From positions 378 through 18,259 of the forward strand of contig CAJUQB010000093.1 in assembly GCA_910588285.1 (NCBI GenBank): a stretch of DNA of 17,882 nt, in the 5' to 3' direction. The position numbers and the translations under genes were made by a program. Within the stretch, counting starts at the first letter, position 1. Each line of letters opens with the position of its first letter. Origin of the DNA: an uncultured Lachnospiraceae bacterium. Lineage in GTDB: Bacteria > Bacillota > Clostridia > Lachnospirales > Lachnospiraceae. Of the stretch, positions 1 to 7,962 are shown in pieces. The notes under the pieces are model-generated. The model was not told the origin of the DNA. It did no database searches and saw nothing but the letters and a program-made list of their open reading frames with translations.

Positions 1-555
1 ATGTATTACTTCATTTGCCTTAATACCCAATTGATCTAAAACAATATTAAATATACCGGGATCTGGCTTTGAAACACCCTCAACAGATGAATCAGCAATA
101 TAATCAAAGAATGATAGAATCCCTAATTTTTCTATATCACTTTTCAATGACTGTTTACGCCAATTAGATACTACCGCCAACAGATACCCCTTGCTTTTTA
201 ATGTTTTCAATACATCAAGAACGCCGTCAATCAGACTATACTCCTTTGCTATTTTATCAACTTGCTCATTCATAATTGGTGACCATTTATATGCCTCATC
301 TCTAGTAAATCCTGCTCCCATTAATCCTTTCGCATAGTTATCAATCCAAAAACTCTCTGAGCGCTTGTATTCTTTATTGCTATGTCCTAATTGAAAATGT
401 AATTCTGCCCGTTTTGCGCCTTCAACCAGGTCTAAATATTCCAGTTCATTATCATTAAATACCCGACTGCAAAAATAGCCAAACATTTCTGGCTTCCCTT
501 TTGTATAAACATTAAAAAGAGTTAAGCCTGCATCAAAAAAGACTGCCTTAAGCAG
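1..555 (-). pseudogene. HAD-superfamily hydrolase, start codon missing, 3' end outside window
   Basis: On the minus strand an open frame runs from about 585 to the left edge and reads as a haloacid-dehalogenase-type phosphatase. Motif I is KAVFFDAGLTLF, with the nucleophile Asp at 534-532. A cap domain follows, then motif II (LAVVSNW) and motif III (SKPDPGIF, with the conserved Lys). Motif IV would lie beyond position 1. Family members normally begin with Met just before KAVFFD. Here those codons are CTG CTT, upstream codons back to the stop at 588-586 contain no ATG, GTG or TTG, and no ribosome site is seen. The 5' end therefore appears replaced or lost, although a CTG start at 555 cannot be excluded. 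The gene is AT-rich compared with the genes from 1456 on. The substrate is not predictable. Confidence 0.75.
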
Positions 556-682
556 GAATGAATCGCAGTAGCAAATTCCATAAATTTATGGTAAGGTTTA
601 GATACGTCTGAAATGATAAAAGAAGCGCAGCCGCTTTCATTGCGATTTGTGCCTGTGCAAAGCGAAAGAAAGGAAAGCTGAT

Positions 683-1459
683 ATGGATGATTACAGAAAC
701 CTGTTATTAAATGCAAGCACAAAAATAAAAAGCCTGGAACCAATGCCCGAGCATTCAAAATCAAACTATAATATTTTCCACATTTTGGAGGTGGCAGAAA
801 AAGAGGTTGCTATGTGCCGTTTTTTAGCGGATTTATTAAATCCCGAGGGACAGCATGGATGCGGCATACTATTTTTAAAATCCTTTTTCAACGATGTATT
901 GAGGGAAAACCGCGTCAGTGACACATTGCTTGCCCATACGGATGTTATCAAGGAATTTGCCATTGACCATGAGCGCAGAATTGACATCGTTATTTGCAAT
1001 ACTCATTTTTTCATTCCCATAGAAGTCAAAATTTACGCCAAAGAACAGAAGGGGCAGTGTTATGATTATTTTGAATATACAAAAAAATTTGACGAACATA
1101 CGCGAATTGTCTACCTGACAAGATTTGGGAATGAACCCACAGAATACAGCAGGAAATCAAAAAACGGCACTGATATTCTGCCCAGGGATAAGATTAAATG
1201 CATCCTATGGGACAGAGACATATCAAAGTGGCTGACAGCACTGCTGGTTCAGCTACCTGAACCCACAAAATCACTGGTCATGCAATATATTGATGCAATT
1301 CATTTCATTGCAAATCGAAAGGATGATTTCTTCCTGCCGCAGTTCACAGGAAAACCACAGGATTTTGTCATGTTTTACTCCGATCCTGGCAATACTGTTG
1401 TTATGATTCATGGCCCAAAGGCCATATATCGCAGCAAAACCCACAGGAGGCAGATATGA
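683..1459 (+). CDS. PD-(D/E)XK nuclease family protein, probably C-terminally altered
   Basis: The 258-residue protein starts at the ATG at 683, preceded by an AAAGGAAAG ribosome site; a TTG at 647 in frame is less likely. It resembles the PDDEXK_4 type (PF14281) found near defence and mobile genes. The catalytic set is visible: Asp101 in RRIDIVI, Glu114-x-Lys116 in PIEVKIYAK, and Gln122/Gln125 following. An N-terminal region with EVAMCRFLADLLNPEGQHG is also typical. Family proteins are usually longer. The last ~25 residues look unrelated and run through the ribosome site of the next gene, ending in an ATGA overlap at 1456-1459. The original C-terminus was therefore probably removed and the frame now stops by chance at the junction. 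The active site is intact, so nuclease activity is possible. Its target and partner are unknown. Confidence 0.7.
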   Translation: MDDYRNLLLNASTKIKSLEPMPEHSKSNYNIFHILEVAEKEVAMCRFLADLLNPEGQHGCGILFLKSFFNDVLRENRVSDTLLAHTDVIKEFAIDHERRIDIVICNTHFFIPIEVKIYAKEQKGQCYDYFEYTKKFDEHTRIVYLTRFGNEPTEYSRKSKNGTDILPRDKIKCILWDRDISKWLTALLVQLPEPTKSLVMQYIDAIHFIANRKDDFFLPQFTGKPQDFVMFYSDPGNTVVMIHGPKAIYRSKTHRRQI

Positions 1460-3030
1460 GTATGAAACACATGGCTTACATGGAGGAATTTTACAATGAC
1501 CTTGCTAAATTCCATGAGATGACGGAAAAATTCTACCGGAAGGAAATCACAATCCCGGAATACAAGCATTTCTCCGGCGGCTTCGGCAGCTACGCCCAGC
1601 GGGGCGGCAGCAGCAGCATGCTGCGGATGCGGCTCACCGGCGGCGAGATCAGCCGGGATATCCTTGGCTTTCTGTCTGACAGTATCGAAAAATATAAGAT
1701 CAGCCTGGCCCATCTGACCACCTGCCAGAGCCTGCAGCTCCACAATCTCAATGAGGCCCAGGTCTGCGCCCTGATCCAGGAAGCCTTTGACCATGGCATC
1801 ATCACCCGGGGCGGCGGCGGGGATTACCCCCGCAATGTCATGGCCTCCCCCCTGTCCGGCGTCCTTCCCGGGGAGCCCTTTGATGTGCTTCCCTATGCAA
1901 AGGAAGCCGCTGATTATCTGCTGGGCTTTATCAACACCGTAACCCTTCCCCGGAAGCTGAAGGTCTGCTTTTCCAATTCCCCTGTTGATGAGGTTCATGC
2001 CGCCTTCCGGGATCTGGGCTTTGTGGCCACCAAGGACGGCACCTTCGACGTATACTGCGCCGGCGGCCTGGGCCGCAGCCCCCGCATGGGCCTGAAGGTG
2101 GCCGCAGGCGTGGCTCCCTCCCACATCCTCTACCACATCAAAGCCATGGTGGATACCTTCACTGCCTATGGCAACTACGAAAACCGCGGCCGGGCCAGGA
2201 CACGCTTCCTGCAGGAGGAGCTGGGGCCGGAAGGACTGCTGGCAGCCTACCAGGAAAAGCTTGCAGCCGCCCAGGCCTCGGAGGATCTGACACTTACAGC
2301 TGCCCGAGCCTCACAGGAGCCTACGCTTGCAGCGGCCCGAGCCGCAAAGTCCGGCCACGGCGTCCTGACCCACCCCCGGGCCATCCCCCAGAAGCAGCCC
2401 GGGCTCTATGCCGTGTTCTACAAGCCTGCCGGAGGCAATGTGCCGGTGGAGCGGTTCCGCCAGCTCTTCAACGCCATGGCAGATATGGAGGGAACGGCAC
2501 TGCGGATCTCCCCTGCCCAATGCCTCTACATCATCAACTGCACCGCCCGGGAGGCAGAGACACTCATTGACCTGACCCCGGACAGTGCACGCAGCACCTT
2601 TGAGCTGTCCATGGCCTGTATCGGCGCAGGCATCTGCCAGGTGGGCGCCAGGGATTCCCAGGCCACCCTAAAAGCCTGTCTGGAAGCAGTGCGTCCCTTT
2701 GATTTTCCGGACGGCACCCTTCCGCCCCTGCGGATCTCCGGCTGTCCTTCCTCCTGCAGCGCCCATCAAGTGGCGCCTCTGGGCTTTCGGGGCGGTGTCT
2801 GCCAGACGCCGGAGGGGCCCAGGCCTGCCTACGCGCTCTATGCAGGCGGCTGTGAGCTTCCCGGCCAGGAGCAGTTTGGGGAGGAGCTTGGAGTACTGCC
2901 GGAAGCATGTATGCCTGATTTTCTGGTGGAGCTGGGGACAGCCATTGCCGCAGACCATTCCACCTACGAGCGATGGATTGCGGAAAACCGGAAGCGTTTC
3001 CTGGAGCTTATCCGCAAATATTCTGCCTGA
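1456..3030 (+). CDS. Siroheme/[4Fe-4S] nitrite/sulfite reductase family protein
   Basis: The 524-residue product has the two-repeat ferredoxin-like plus siroheme-binding architecture of NirA/CysI proteins, which carry six-electron reduction of nitrite to ammonia or sulfite to sulfide in the cytosol. Family motifs include GDYPRNVMASPLSG near residue 120 and GGLGRSPRMG near 205. The cluster ligands are complete: Cys388-x5-Cys394 and Cys430-x3-Cys434 (ISGCPSSC). A low-complexity Ala-rich insertion near residues 270-295 contains an imperfect repeat. The start ATG at 1456 follows an AGGAGG site. Which anion it uses cannot be told from sequence. No ferredoxin, NADPH-flavoprotein or siroheme-synthesis partner is adjacent. 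Its 3' end overlaps guaD by 23 bp in convergent orientation. A dissimilatory or assimilatory role is open. Confidence 0.85.
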   Translation: MSMKHMAYMEEFYNDLAKFHEMTEKFYRKEITIPEYKHFSGGFGSYAQRGGSSSMLRMRLTGGEISRDILGFLSDSIEKYKISLAHLTTCQSLQLHNLNEAQVCALIQEAFDHGIITRGGGGDYPRNVMASPLSGVLPGEPFDVLPYAKEAADYLLGFINTVTLPRKLKVCFSNSPVDEVHAAFRDLGFVATKDGTFDVYCAGGLGRSPRMGLKVAAGVAPSHILYHIKAMVDTFTAYGNYENRGRARTRFLQEELGPEGLLAAYQEKLAAAQASEDLTLTAARASQEPTLAAARAAKSGHGVLTHPRAIPQKQPGLYAVFYKPAGGNVPVERFRQLFNAMADMEGTALRISPAQCLYIINCTAREAETLIDLTPDSARSTFELSMACIGAGICQVGARDSQATLKACLEAVRPFDFPDGTLPPLRISGCPSSCSAHQVAPLGFRGGVCQTPEGPRPAYALYAGGCELPGQEQFGEELGVLPEACMPDFLVELGTAIAADHSTYERWIAENRKRFLELIRKYSA

Positions 3031-4306
3031 AAATCTCCTGGCCTGCCACATATTTGCCTGCCAGACGCCCCCCTTCCTCCGCCAGATAGATGTAACGCTC
3101 CAGCCGTTCCCTGGTACCCAGAGCCCTTGTAGTGCGAATCCCTGTATCATCCAGCACCAGCGCATCCAGCTCATAGCCCTCCTCAAAGCTTCCCACCTGG
3201 CCAAAGAAGGCGCCGCCGCCCTTTGTTGCCAGGTAAAAGGCTTCCTCCATGGTAAGGGGCCTGCTGTCCTGATCCACCAGCCGCCAATAGAGCTTGGAGG
3301 CTCCGATGGCATCTGCCATGCATCGGAACATGGACATGGCGGCCCCACCTGCCAGATCCGTTCCCAGGCCTACCCGGATCCCCTTGTCCAGATATCTGCG
3401 GATCGGCGCGATTCCGGAGGAAAGGTTGATATTGGACTGGGGACAGTGGGCCACATACACGCCCTTCTGCCTTAGGAGCTCAACCTCCGGCTCCGTGGAA
3501 TGTACACAGTGGGCCATTACCGTCAGCGCCTCGCCCCCAAACAGCCCATAATGCTCATAGACCTCCCCATAGCAGCCTGACCATGGAAACAGCTCCTTCA
3601 CCCAGTCAATCTCCGACAGGTTCTCGGACAGATGGGATTGCACCGGCAGCCCGTATTCCCGCTGGAGCTCTCCCAGCCCTTCCAGCAGCGGCCCGCTGCA
3701 GGTGGGGGCAAAGCGCGGGGTAAGAATGGGACGGACATTTTGGAAGCTTCCCATGGTATCTGCCAGCCACTGTCTGGTATCTGCAAGGGCCTTCTCTGCA
3801 TCCTGCTCCCGCAGCTGCTCCGTACAGTTCTGATCCATGTTGACCTTCCCCACAAAGGCCTTGATGCCTGCTGCCTCCAGCAGCTCCATCAGGAGAATGG
3901 AAGCCGGGACATGGATGGTGCCAAATACCACCGCCCGGGTGGTGGCGCTGGCCTTAAGATCCTCCGCAAACATCCCATAGGCCCTCCTGGCATACGCCAG
4001 CTCCTCATACCTGCTTTCCTCCGGAAAGGTATGGGTCTCCAGCCATTCCAGCAGCTCCAGATCCATTCCCAGTCCCCGGAACGGGTATTGGGGGCCGTGG
4101 GTATGCAGGTCCACCAGCCCGGGAATGATCAGGCAGCTCTGATAGTCTGTCACTGGCAGTCCCCGGTATTTTTCCGGCAGGACCGGAAATACCCCGCATG
4201 ACCTTCCCTGGACACAGACCAGATATCCGCCCTCCGCAATGGCCAGCCGGTCCTTTGTCCCTGCATAACAGATATTTCCCTTCAGAATAAACGAATTTTC
4301 CTTCAT
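3008..4306 (-). CDS. guaD: Guanine deaminase
   Basis: The 432-residue amidohydrolase converts guanine to xanthine and ammonia. Zn-binding motifs are all present: His68 and His70 in LVDLHTHGPQYPFRG (the HTHGPQY form is characteristic of guanine deaminases), the SHLSEN histidine, the AHCVHS histidine and the Asp of GTDLAGG. Length matches the family (~430-450). I choose the ATG at 4306 because a strong GAGGAGGAAAC site precedes it; an in-frame ATG at 4393 would add 29 residues of unlike composition. The gene diverges from xanthine dehydrogenase genes that use its product and overlaps the reductase gene at its 3' end. A guanine-class riboswitch with terminator sits in its leader (4427-4513), so expression is probably purine-responsive. 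Confidence 0.93.
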   Translation of the reverse strand: MKENSFILKGNICYAGTKDRLAIAEGGYLVCVQGRSCGVFPVLPEKYRGLPVTDYQSCLIIPGLVDLHTHGPQYPFRGLGMDLELLEWLETHTFPEESRYEELAYARRAYGMFAEDLKASATTRAVVFGTIHVPASILLMELLEAAGIKAFVGKVNMDQNCTEQLREQDAEKALADTRQWLADTMGSFQNVRPILTPRFAPTCSGPLLEGLGELQREYGLPVQSHLSENLSEIDWVKELFPWSGCYGEVYEHYGLFGGEALTVMAHCVHSTEPEVELLRQKGVYVAHCPQSNINLSSGIAPIRRYLDKGIRVGLGTDLAGGAAMSMFRCMADAIGASKLYWRLVDQDSRPLTMEEAFYLATKGGGAFFGQVGSFEEGYELDALVLDDTGIRTTRALGTRERLERYIYLAEEGGRLAGKYVAGQEIFRQNICG

Positions 4307-4374
4307 ATCGGTTTCCTCCTCGCTTTCAGACATCGCAGCAGCCGGCTGACTGCAGGCAGTGACTTGGCTCATTG

Positions 4375-4419
4375 CCAGAGCGTGTCCGAACATTCATTTC
4401 CAACATCTGCACGCTCTGG
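4375..4419 (-). repeat. Perfect 10-bp inverted repeat in the guaD leader
   Basis: CCAGAGCGTG (4375-4384) and CACGCTCTGG (4410-4419) are perfect inverted copies with a 25-base loop. They lie between the riboswitch terminator and the guaD ribosome site. No T-run follows the stem on the minus strand, so it does not look like a second terminator. It could be an operator, an RNA-stability hairpin, or a translation-control element, since an alternative ATG (4393) lies in its loop. Function is unknown. Confidence 0.5.
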
Positions 4420-4426
4420 AGACAAC

Positions 4427-4466
4427 AAAAAAAGAATCAACTACAAAATCTTCCATGTAGTCAACT
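4427..4466 (-). terminator. Intrinsic terminator forming the riboswitch expression platform
   Basis: On the minus strand the arm AGUUGACUACA (4466-4456) can pair with UGUAGUUGAUU (4445-4435), 11 pairs including G-U wobbles, followed by C and U7 (4433-4427). The 5' arm is exactly the aptamer's P3 3' strand, J3/1 and P1 3' strand. Terminator and ligand-bound aptamer are therefore mutually exclusive. This is the arrangement of activating purine switches such as the pbuE adenine switch, here in front of a catabolic gene. Confidence 0.82.
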
Positions 4467-4513
4467 CTTACGGCAGTTGGTAGAAACTCTGGGCCAATCC
4501 CCAGGATATACAT
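4455..4513 (-). promoter_or_regulatory. Purine riboswitch aptamer, guanine class (leader of guaD)
   Basis: Read on the minus strand, the segment contains the purine-aptamer hallmarks. P1 is AUGUA (4513-4509) with UACAU (4459-4455). P2 is CUGGG/CCCAG around a loop ending UUGG. J2/3 is the invariant GUUUCUACC. P3 is CAACU/AGUUG with loop GCCGUAAG. J3/1 is GAC before P1. The L2 GG and L3 CC needed for the loop-loop kiss are present. The specificity base (xpt position 74) is C at 4460, so the ligand should be guanine or a related oxopurine, not adenine; U51 is kept, arguing against the 2'-deoxyguanosine variants. P2 is one pair and L2 one base shorter than in xpt, and J1/2 reads UAUC, so affinity may differ. 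Confidence 0.9.
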
Positions 4514-4656
4514 ATCATAAATTTCTTTTTCAGTTATTTCTATTGTAAACATATTTCCCGTCATAATCTATGCACATCTTACACAAAATTGCATTCACAT
4601 TTTTGGGAATTATCACGAAAATTTTTTGCCGGATTTCCCATACTCCTTTCTTCCGA

Positions 4657-4735
4657 TATAATGATATCATAGAGTAAGGAGCAGGCGGTTCTGCTGTCGG
4701 CGCCGCCTTCCAAACACAGGAGAGGAGAGGGTCAG
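4657..4735 (+). promoter_or_regulatory. Putative xdh promoter -10, palindrome and ribosome site
   Basis: A consensus TATAAT lies at 4657-4662, overlapped by the perfect palindrome ATGATATCAT (4661-4670), a possible repressor site. A convincing -35 is not seen at 17 bp; TTTCCC is weak, which suits an activated or regulated promoter. A GC-rich hairpin, GGCGG to CCGCC (4684-4707), follows. The GGAGAGG ribosome site at 4724-4730 decides the xdhA start at 4736. The rest of the 4307-4735 gap holds the guaD leader on the other strand. Confidence 0.4.
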
Positions 4736-7021
4736 ATGTATGTAGGAAAAAAAGTCACACGTGTTGACGCTTATGACAAAGTGCTGGGCCGCACCAGGTA
4801 TACCGATGATCTCTGCGACAAAAGCGCTTATATTGCCCGGATCCTGCACGCAACCATTGCCCATGGAAGGGTTCTGTCCATAGATACCTCCAGGGCGGAG
4901 CAGATTCCGGGGGTTGTAAAAATATTCACCTGCTTTGACCTGAAGGAAAAGCATTATTTTCCCACTGCCGGGCACCCCTGGTCCACGGATCCCGCCCATC
5001 AGGATGTGGCGGACCGCCTGGTGCTGACCGAGGAGGTTCGATTCTACGGGGATGATATCGCTGCTGTGGTGGCGGAGGATGAGGTAGCTGCCGCCCGGGC
5101 CCTTGCTGCCATTCAGGTTACCTATCAGGAATATCCCTTTGTCCTGGATGTCCAGGAGGCCATGCAGGATGGGGCTCCCCAGCTTCATGAGGCCTACCCC
5201 AACAATATCCTGGCCCATACTGCCATCCGCAGGGGGAATTACCAGGAAGCGATCCAGGAACCGGGGCTGATCAAGGTGGAGAGCTGGTATGAGACACCCA
5301 CGGTCCAGCACTGCCATATCGAAAACTTTATCTGCTATGCCCAGATGGAAGGGAACCGCATCACCATCACCTCCTCCACCCAGATTCCCCACATTGTCCG
5401 GCGGATTGTAGGCCAGGCCTTGGGTATGGACTGGGGGCGGATCCGTGTCATTAAGCCCTATATCGGCGGGGGCTTTGGCAACAAGCAGGATATTCTCTAT
5501 GAGCCCCTCTGCGCCTGGCTGTGCATGGAGCTTGGAGGGCATCTGGTGAAGATTGACATTCCCCGGGAGGATACCTTTGTGTCCAACCGGGTGCGCCACG
5601 CCATCCGCAGCCACATCATTTCCTGGGTCCGCCCGGACGGCACCTATGCGGCCCGGAAACTGGAGGCATTCTCAGACCAGGGCGCCTACGCTTCCCACGG
5701 ACACAGCGTCTGCGCCAAGGGAGCCGGGGCCTTCCCCCAGCTCTACCCCTGCGAAAACGTAGAGGTCGATGCCTACACGGTGTTCACCAACAAATCCGTG
5801 GCCGGCGCCATGCGGGGCTATGGCATCCCCCAGGCCATGTGGGCCGTGGAATGCCACACTGCGGATGTGGCGGCCCGGCTTGGCATGGATCCGGTGGACT
5901 TCCGTCTCCGGAACCTGATGCCCGTAGGCTACATAGATGGCTTTTCCAAAAATGAGCTGTACCACGATTCCTTCCGGCAATGTCTCCGCAAGGCCATGGC
6001 TGCTATTGATTATGACCAAAAATATAAGGCTTACCAGAACCAGACCGGGGACATCCGCCGCGGCATCGGCATAGCTGTTTTTTGGTATAACACTGCTGTC
6101 TGGCCCATTTCGCTGGAAACCTCCTCCTGCCGCATGGTGCTGAACCAGGACGGCTCCCTGCAGGTACAGCTGGGGGAGACTGAGATCGGCCAGGGCGCGG
6201 ATACGGCCTATGCCCAGATGACAGCGGATGCCCTGGGCGTTCCCCTTGGCCAAGTGCATGTGGTTTCCTGCCAGGATACGGATGTCACCCCCTTCGGAAC
6301 CGGGGCTTATGCCTCCCGGCAGACCTACACTGCGGGCTTTTCCATCCGCCAGACTGCCCTGCTCCTAAAGGAGCGCATCCTGGACTATGCCAGGGAGCTG
6401 ACCCGCATGCCGCCCTATAACCTGGAGCTTTCGGCAGGCAATATTGTCCGCACCACAGACGGAAGGGTTCTGATGTCTCTGGGCGAGCTGGCCACGCAGG
6501 CCCTGTACAGCACGGAACGCAGCCAGCACCTGACGGCGGAGAGTACCGCCCAGATCAAGTCCAATGCCTACTCCTTTGGATGTACCATTGCAGAGGTGGA
6601 GGTGGATATCCCGATGTGCCGGGTACGGCTTCTGGATATTGTCAATGCCCACGATGCCGGTACCCTGGTGAATCCGGCCCTGGCGGAGGCCCAAGTCCAC
6701 GGCGGCATGAGCATGGGAATCGGCTACGGCCTGTCCGAGCAGCTGCTCTTTGACCCCAAAACAGGCCGCCCCTTAAACAACAGCCTGCTGGATTACAAGC
6801 TATCCACCTTCATGGATCATCCGCGCCTTCGTGCTGTCTTTGCACAGAATCCGGAGCCCACCAGCGCATTCGGCACCAAGGCCCTGGGCGAGCCGCCGGC
6901 CTGCTCTGTGGCCCCGGCCATCCGCAATGCCGTCCGGCAGGCAACGGGAGTAGCCTTTATGGAGGCGCCCTTAACTCCCCACAACCTGTTCCGCCGTTTT
7001 TCGGAGGAAGGGCTCTTGTAA
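4736..7021 (+). CDS. xdhA: Xanthine dehydrogenase, molybdopterin-binding subunit
   Basis: The 761-residue protein is the molybdenum-cofactor subunit of a three-subunit xanthine dehydrogenase, close to the ~750 residues of E. coli XdhA. The N-terminal aldehyde-oxidase a/b hammerhead domain (VLGRTRYTDDL onward) is followed by the cofactor-binding domain. Cofactor motifs are GGGFGNK (residues 244-250), AMRGYG, GQGADTAYAQ and, near the end, GTKALGEPP with the base-catalyst Glu719. It should hydroxylate hypoxanthine to xanthine and xanthine to urate in the cytosol. It is the first gene of xdhABC; the FAD subunit starts 53 bp downstream. Other substrates, such as nicotinate or other purines, cannot be excluded, but the divergent guanine deaminase strongly favours purines. 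No cofactor-maturation gene lies nearby. Confidence 0.9.
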   Translation: MYVGKKVTRVDAYDKVLGRTRYTDDLCDKSAYIARILHATIAHGRVLSIDTSRAEQIPGVVKIFTCFDLKEKHYFPTAGHPWSTDPAHQDVADRLVLTEEVRFYGDDIAAVVAEDEVAAARALAAIQVTYQEYPFVLDVQEAMQDGAPQLHEAYPNNILAHTAIRRGNYQEAIQEPGLIKVESWYETPTVQHCHIENFICYAQMEGNRITITSSTQIPHIVRRIVGQALGMDWGRIRVIKPYIGGGFGNKQDILYEPLCAWLCMELGGHLVKIDIPREDTFVSNRVRHAIRSHIISWVRPDGTYAARKLEAFSDQGAYASHGHSVCAKGAGAFPQLYPCENVEVDAYTVFTNKSVAGAMRGYGIPQAMWAVECHTADVAARLGMDPVDFRLRNLMPVGYIDGFSKNELYHDSFRQCLRKAMAAIDYDQKYKAYQNQTGDIRRGIGIAVFWYNTAVWPISLETSSCRMVLNQDGSLQVQLGETEIGQGADTAYAQMTADALGVPLGQVHVVSCQDTDVTPFGTGAYASRQTYTAGFSIRQTALLLKERILDYARELTRMPPYNLELSAGNIVRTTDGRVLMSLGELATQALYSTERSQHLTAESTAQIKSNAYSFGCTIAEVEVDIPMCRVRLLDIVNAHDAGTLVNPALAEAQVHGGMSMGIGYGLSEQLLFDPKTGRPLNNSLLDYKLSTFMDHPRLRAVFAQNPEPTSAFGTKALGEPPACSVAPAIRNAVRQATGVAFMEAPLTPHNLFRRFSEEGLL

Positions 7022-7074
7022 ACATTGCTGCCACAGACCGTTAGATTTCATTTTTCAAAACAGGAGGTTCTGAT

Positions 7075-7962
7075 ATGTATGATATCAAAGCGCTTTACGA
7101 AGCTGCCAGCGTAGATGATGCTGTCCGGCTTCTCACAGAGCATCCGGAGGCCCGGATTATTGCCGGAGGCAGCGACGTCCTGGTACAGATACGGGAGGGG
7201 CGGCTTGCCGGGGCGGAGCTTATAAGCATCCAGGGGGTCGATGCCCTAAGGGGTGTGCGTCTGGAAGCGGACGGTGCCATCCGGATCGGTTCCCTCACCA
7301 GCTTTTCCCATATCACGAAGCATCCCATAATTCGGGAAAAAATCAATGTACTTGGGGAGGCCGTTGACATGATTGGCGGCCCCCAGATCCGCAACATCGG
7401 AACCATCGGCGGAAACACCTGCAACGGTGTGACCTCCGCTGATTCGGCCTCCACCCTGTTTGCCTGGGATGCAGTCATTGAGCTGGCCGGGCCGGAGGGC
7501 AGGCGTCTTGTTCCCATCCAGAATTTCTACCTGCGGGCAGGCGTTGTGGATCTTCGGCCCGGGGAGCTGCAGACGGGGATTCTGATTCCCAAGAGGTCCT
7601 ACGAAGGATATCAGGGCCACTACATCAAATATGCCATGCGGGAGGCCATGGACATTGCCACCCTGGGCTGTTCGGTGAATGTGAAGCTGTCCCCGGATAA
7701 GCTGACCATTGAGGATGCACGGATTGCCTATGGCGTTGCCGGCCCCATCCCCACCCGGGCCCCTCACGCAGAAGCCATGATTGCCAATCGTCCGGTATCG
7801 GAAGGCGTCCTGAAGCAATTTGCCCAGGCAGTCCTTACGGATCTGAATCCCCGGGACAGCTGGCGGGCCTCCAAGGCCTTCCGCCAGCACATTGCCGTGG
7901 TGCTGGCTCAGCGGGCCCTTGCAGAGGCCATCCGTCTTTCAGGAGGTGAGATCTATGAGTAA
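7075..7962 (+). CDS. xdhB: Xanthine dehydrogenase, FAD-binding subunit
   Basis: The 295-residue protein of the CO-dehydrogenase-flavoprotein/FAD_binding_5 family passes electrons from the Fe-S subunit to NAD or another acceptor. Motifs contacting FAD are RIIAGGSDV (about 28-35) and GGPQIRNIGTIGGNTCNG (about 101-118), followed by the CO_deh_flav_C domain. It starts at ATG 7075 after a CAGGAGG site. Its last 8 bases overlap the start of xdhC, indicating translational coupling. Length and motif order are normal for the stand-alone subunit. Confidence 0.92.
   Translation: MYDIKALYEAASVDDAVRLLTEHPEARIIAGGSDVLVQIREGRLAGAELISIQGVDALRGVRLEADGAIRIGSLTSFSHITKHPIIREKINVLGEAVDMIGGPQIRNIGTIGGNTCNGVTSADSASTLFAWDAVIELAGPEGRRLVPIQNFYLRAGVVDLRPGELQTGILIPKRSYEGYQGHYIKYAMREAMDIATLGCSVNVKLSPDKLTIEDARIAYGVAGPIPTRAPHAEAMIANRPVSEGVLKQFAQAVLTDLNPRDSWRASKAFRQHIAVVLAQRALAEAIRLSGGEIYE

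Noticed and set aside
1408..2136. Long minus-strand frame opposite the reductase gene
   Set aside because: It is a shadow of a GC-rich gene with strong motifs on the plus strand; it has no domain and a Gly/Ala-rich composition.
4307..4393. N-terminal extension of guanine deaminase to ATG 4393
   Set aside because: The ATG at 4306 has a strong ribosome site and the added 29 residues do not resemble the family; the upstream ATG lies in a hairpin loop.
4455..4513. Adenine or 2'-deoxyguanosine riboswitch class
   Set aside because: The specificity base is C, not U, and the J2/3 uridine changed in 2'-dG variants is retained.
4667..5614. 315-codon minus-strand frame opposite xdhA
   Set aside because: Antisense shadow of a clearly coding frame; no ribosome site or family motif.
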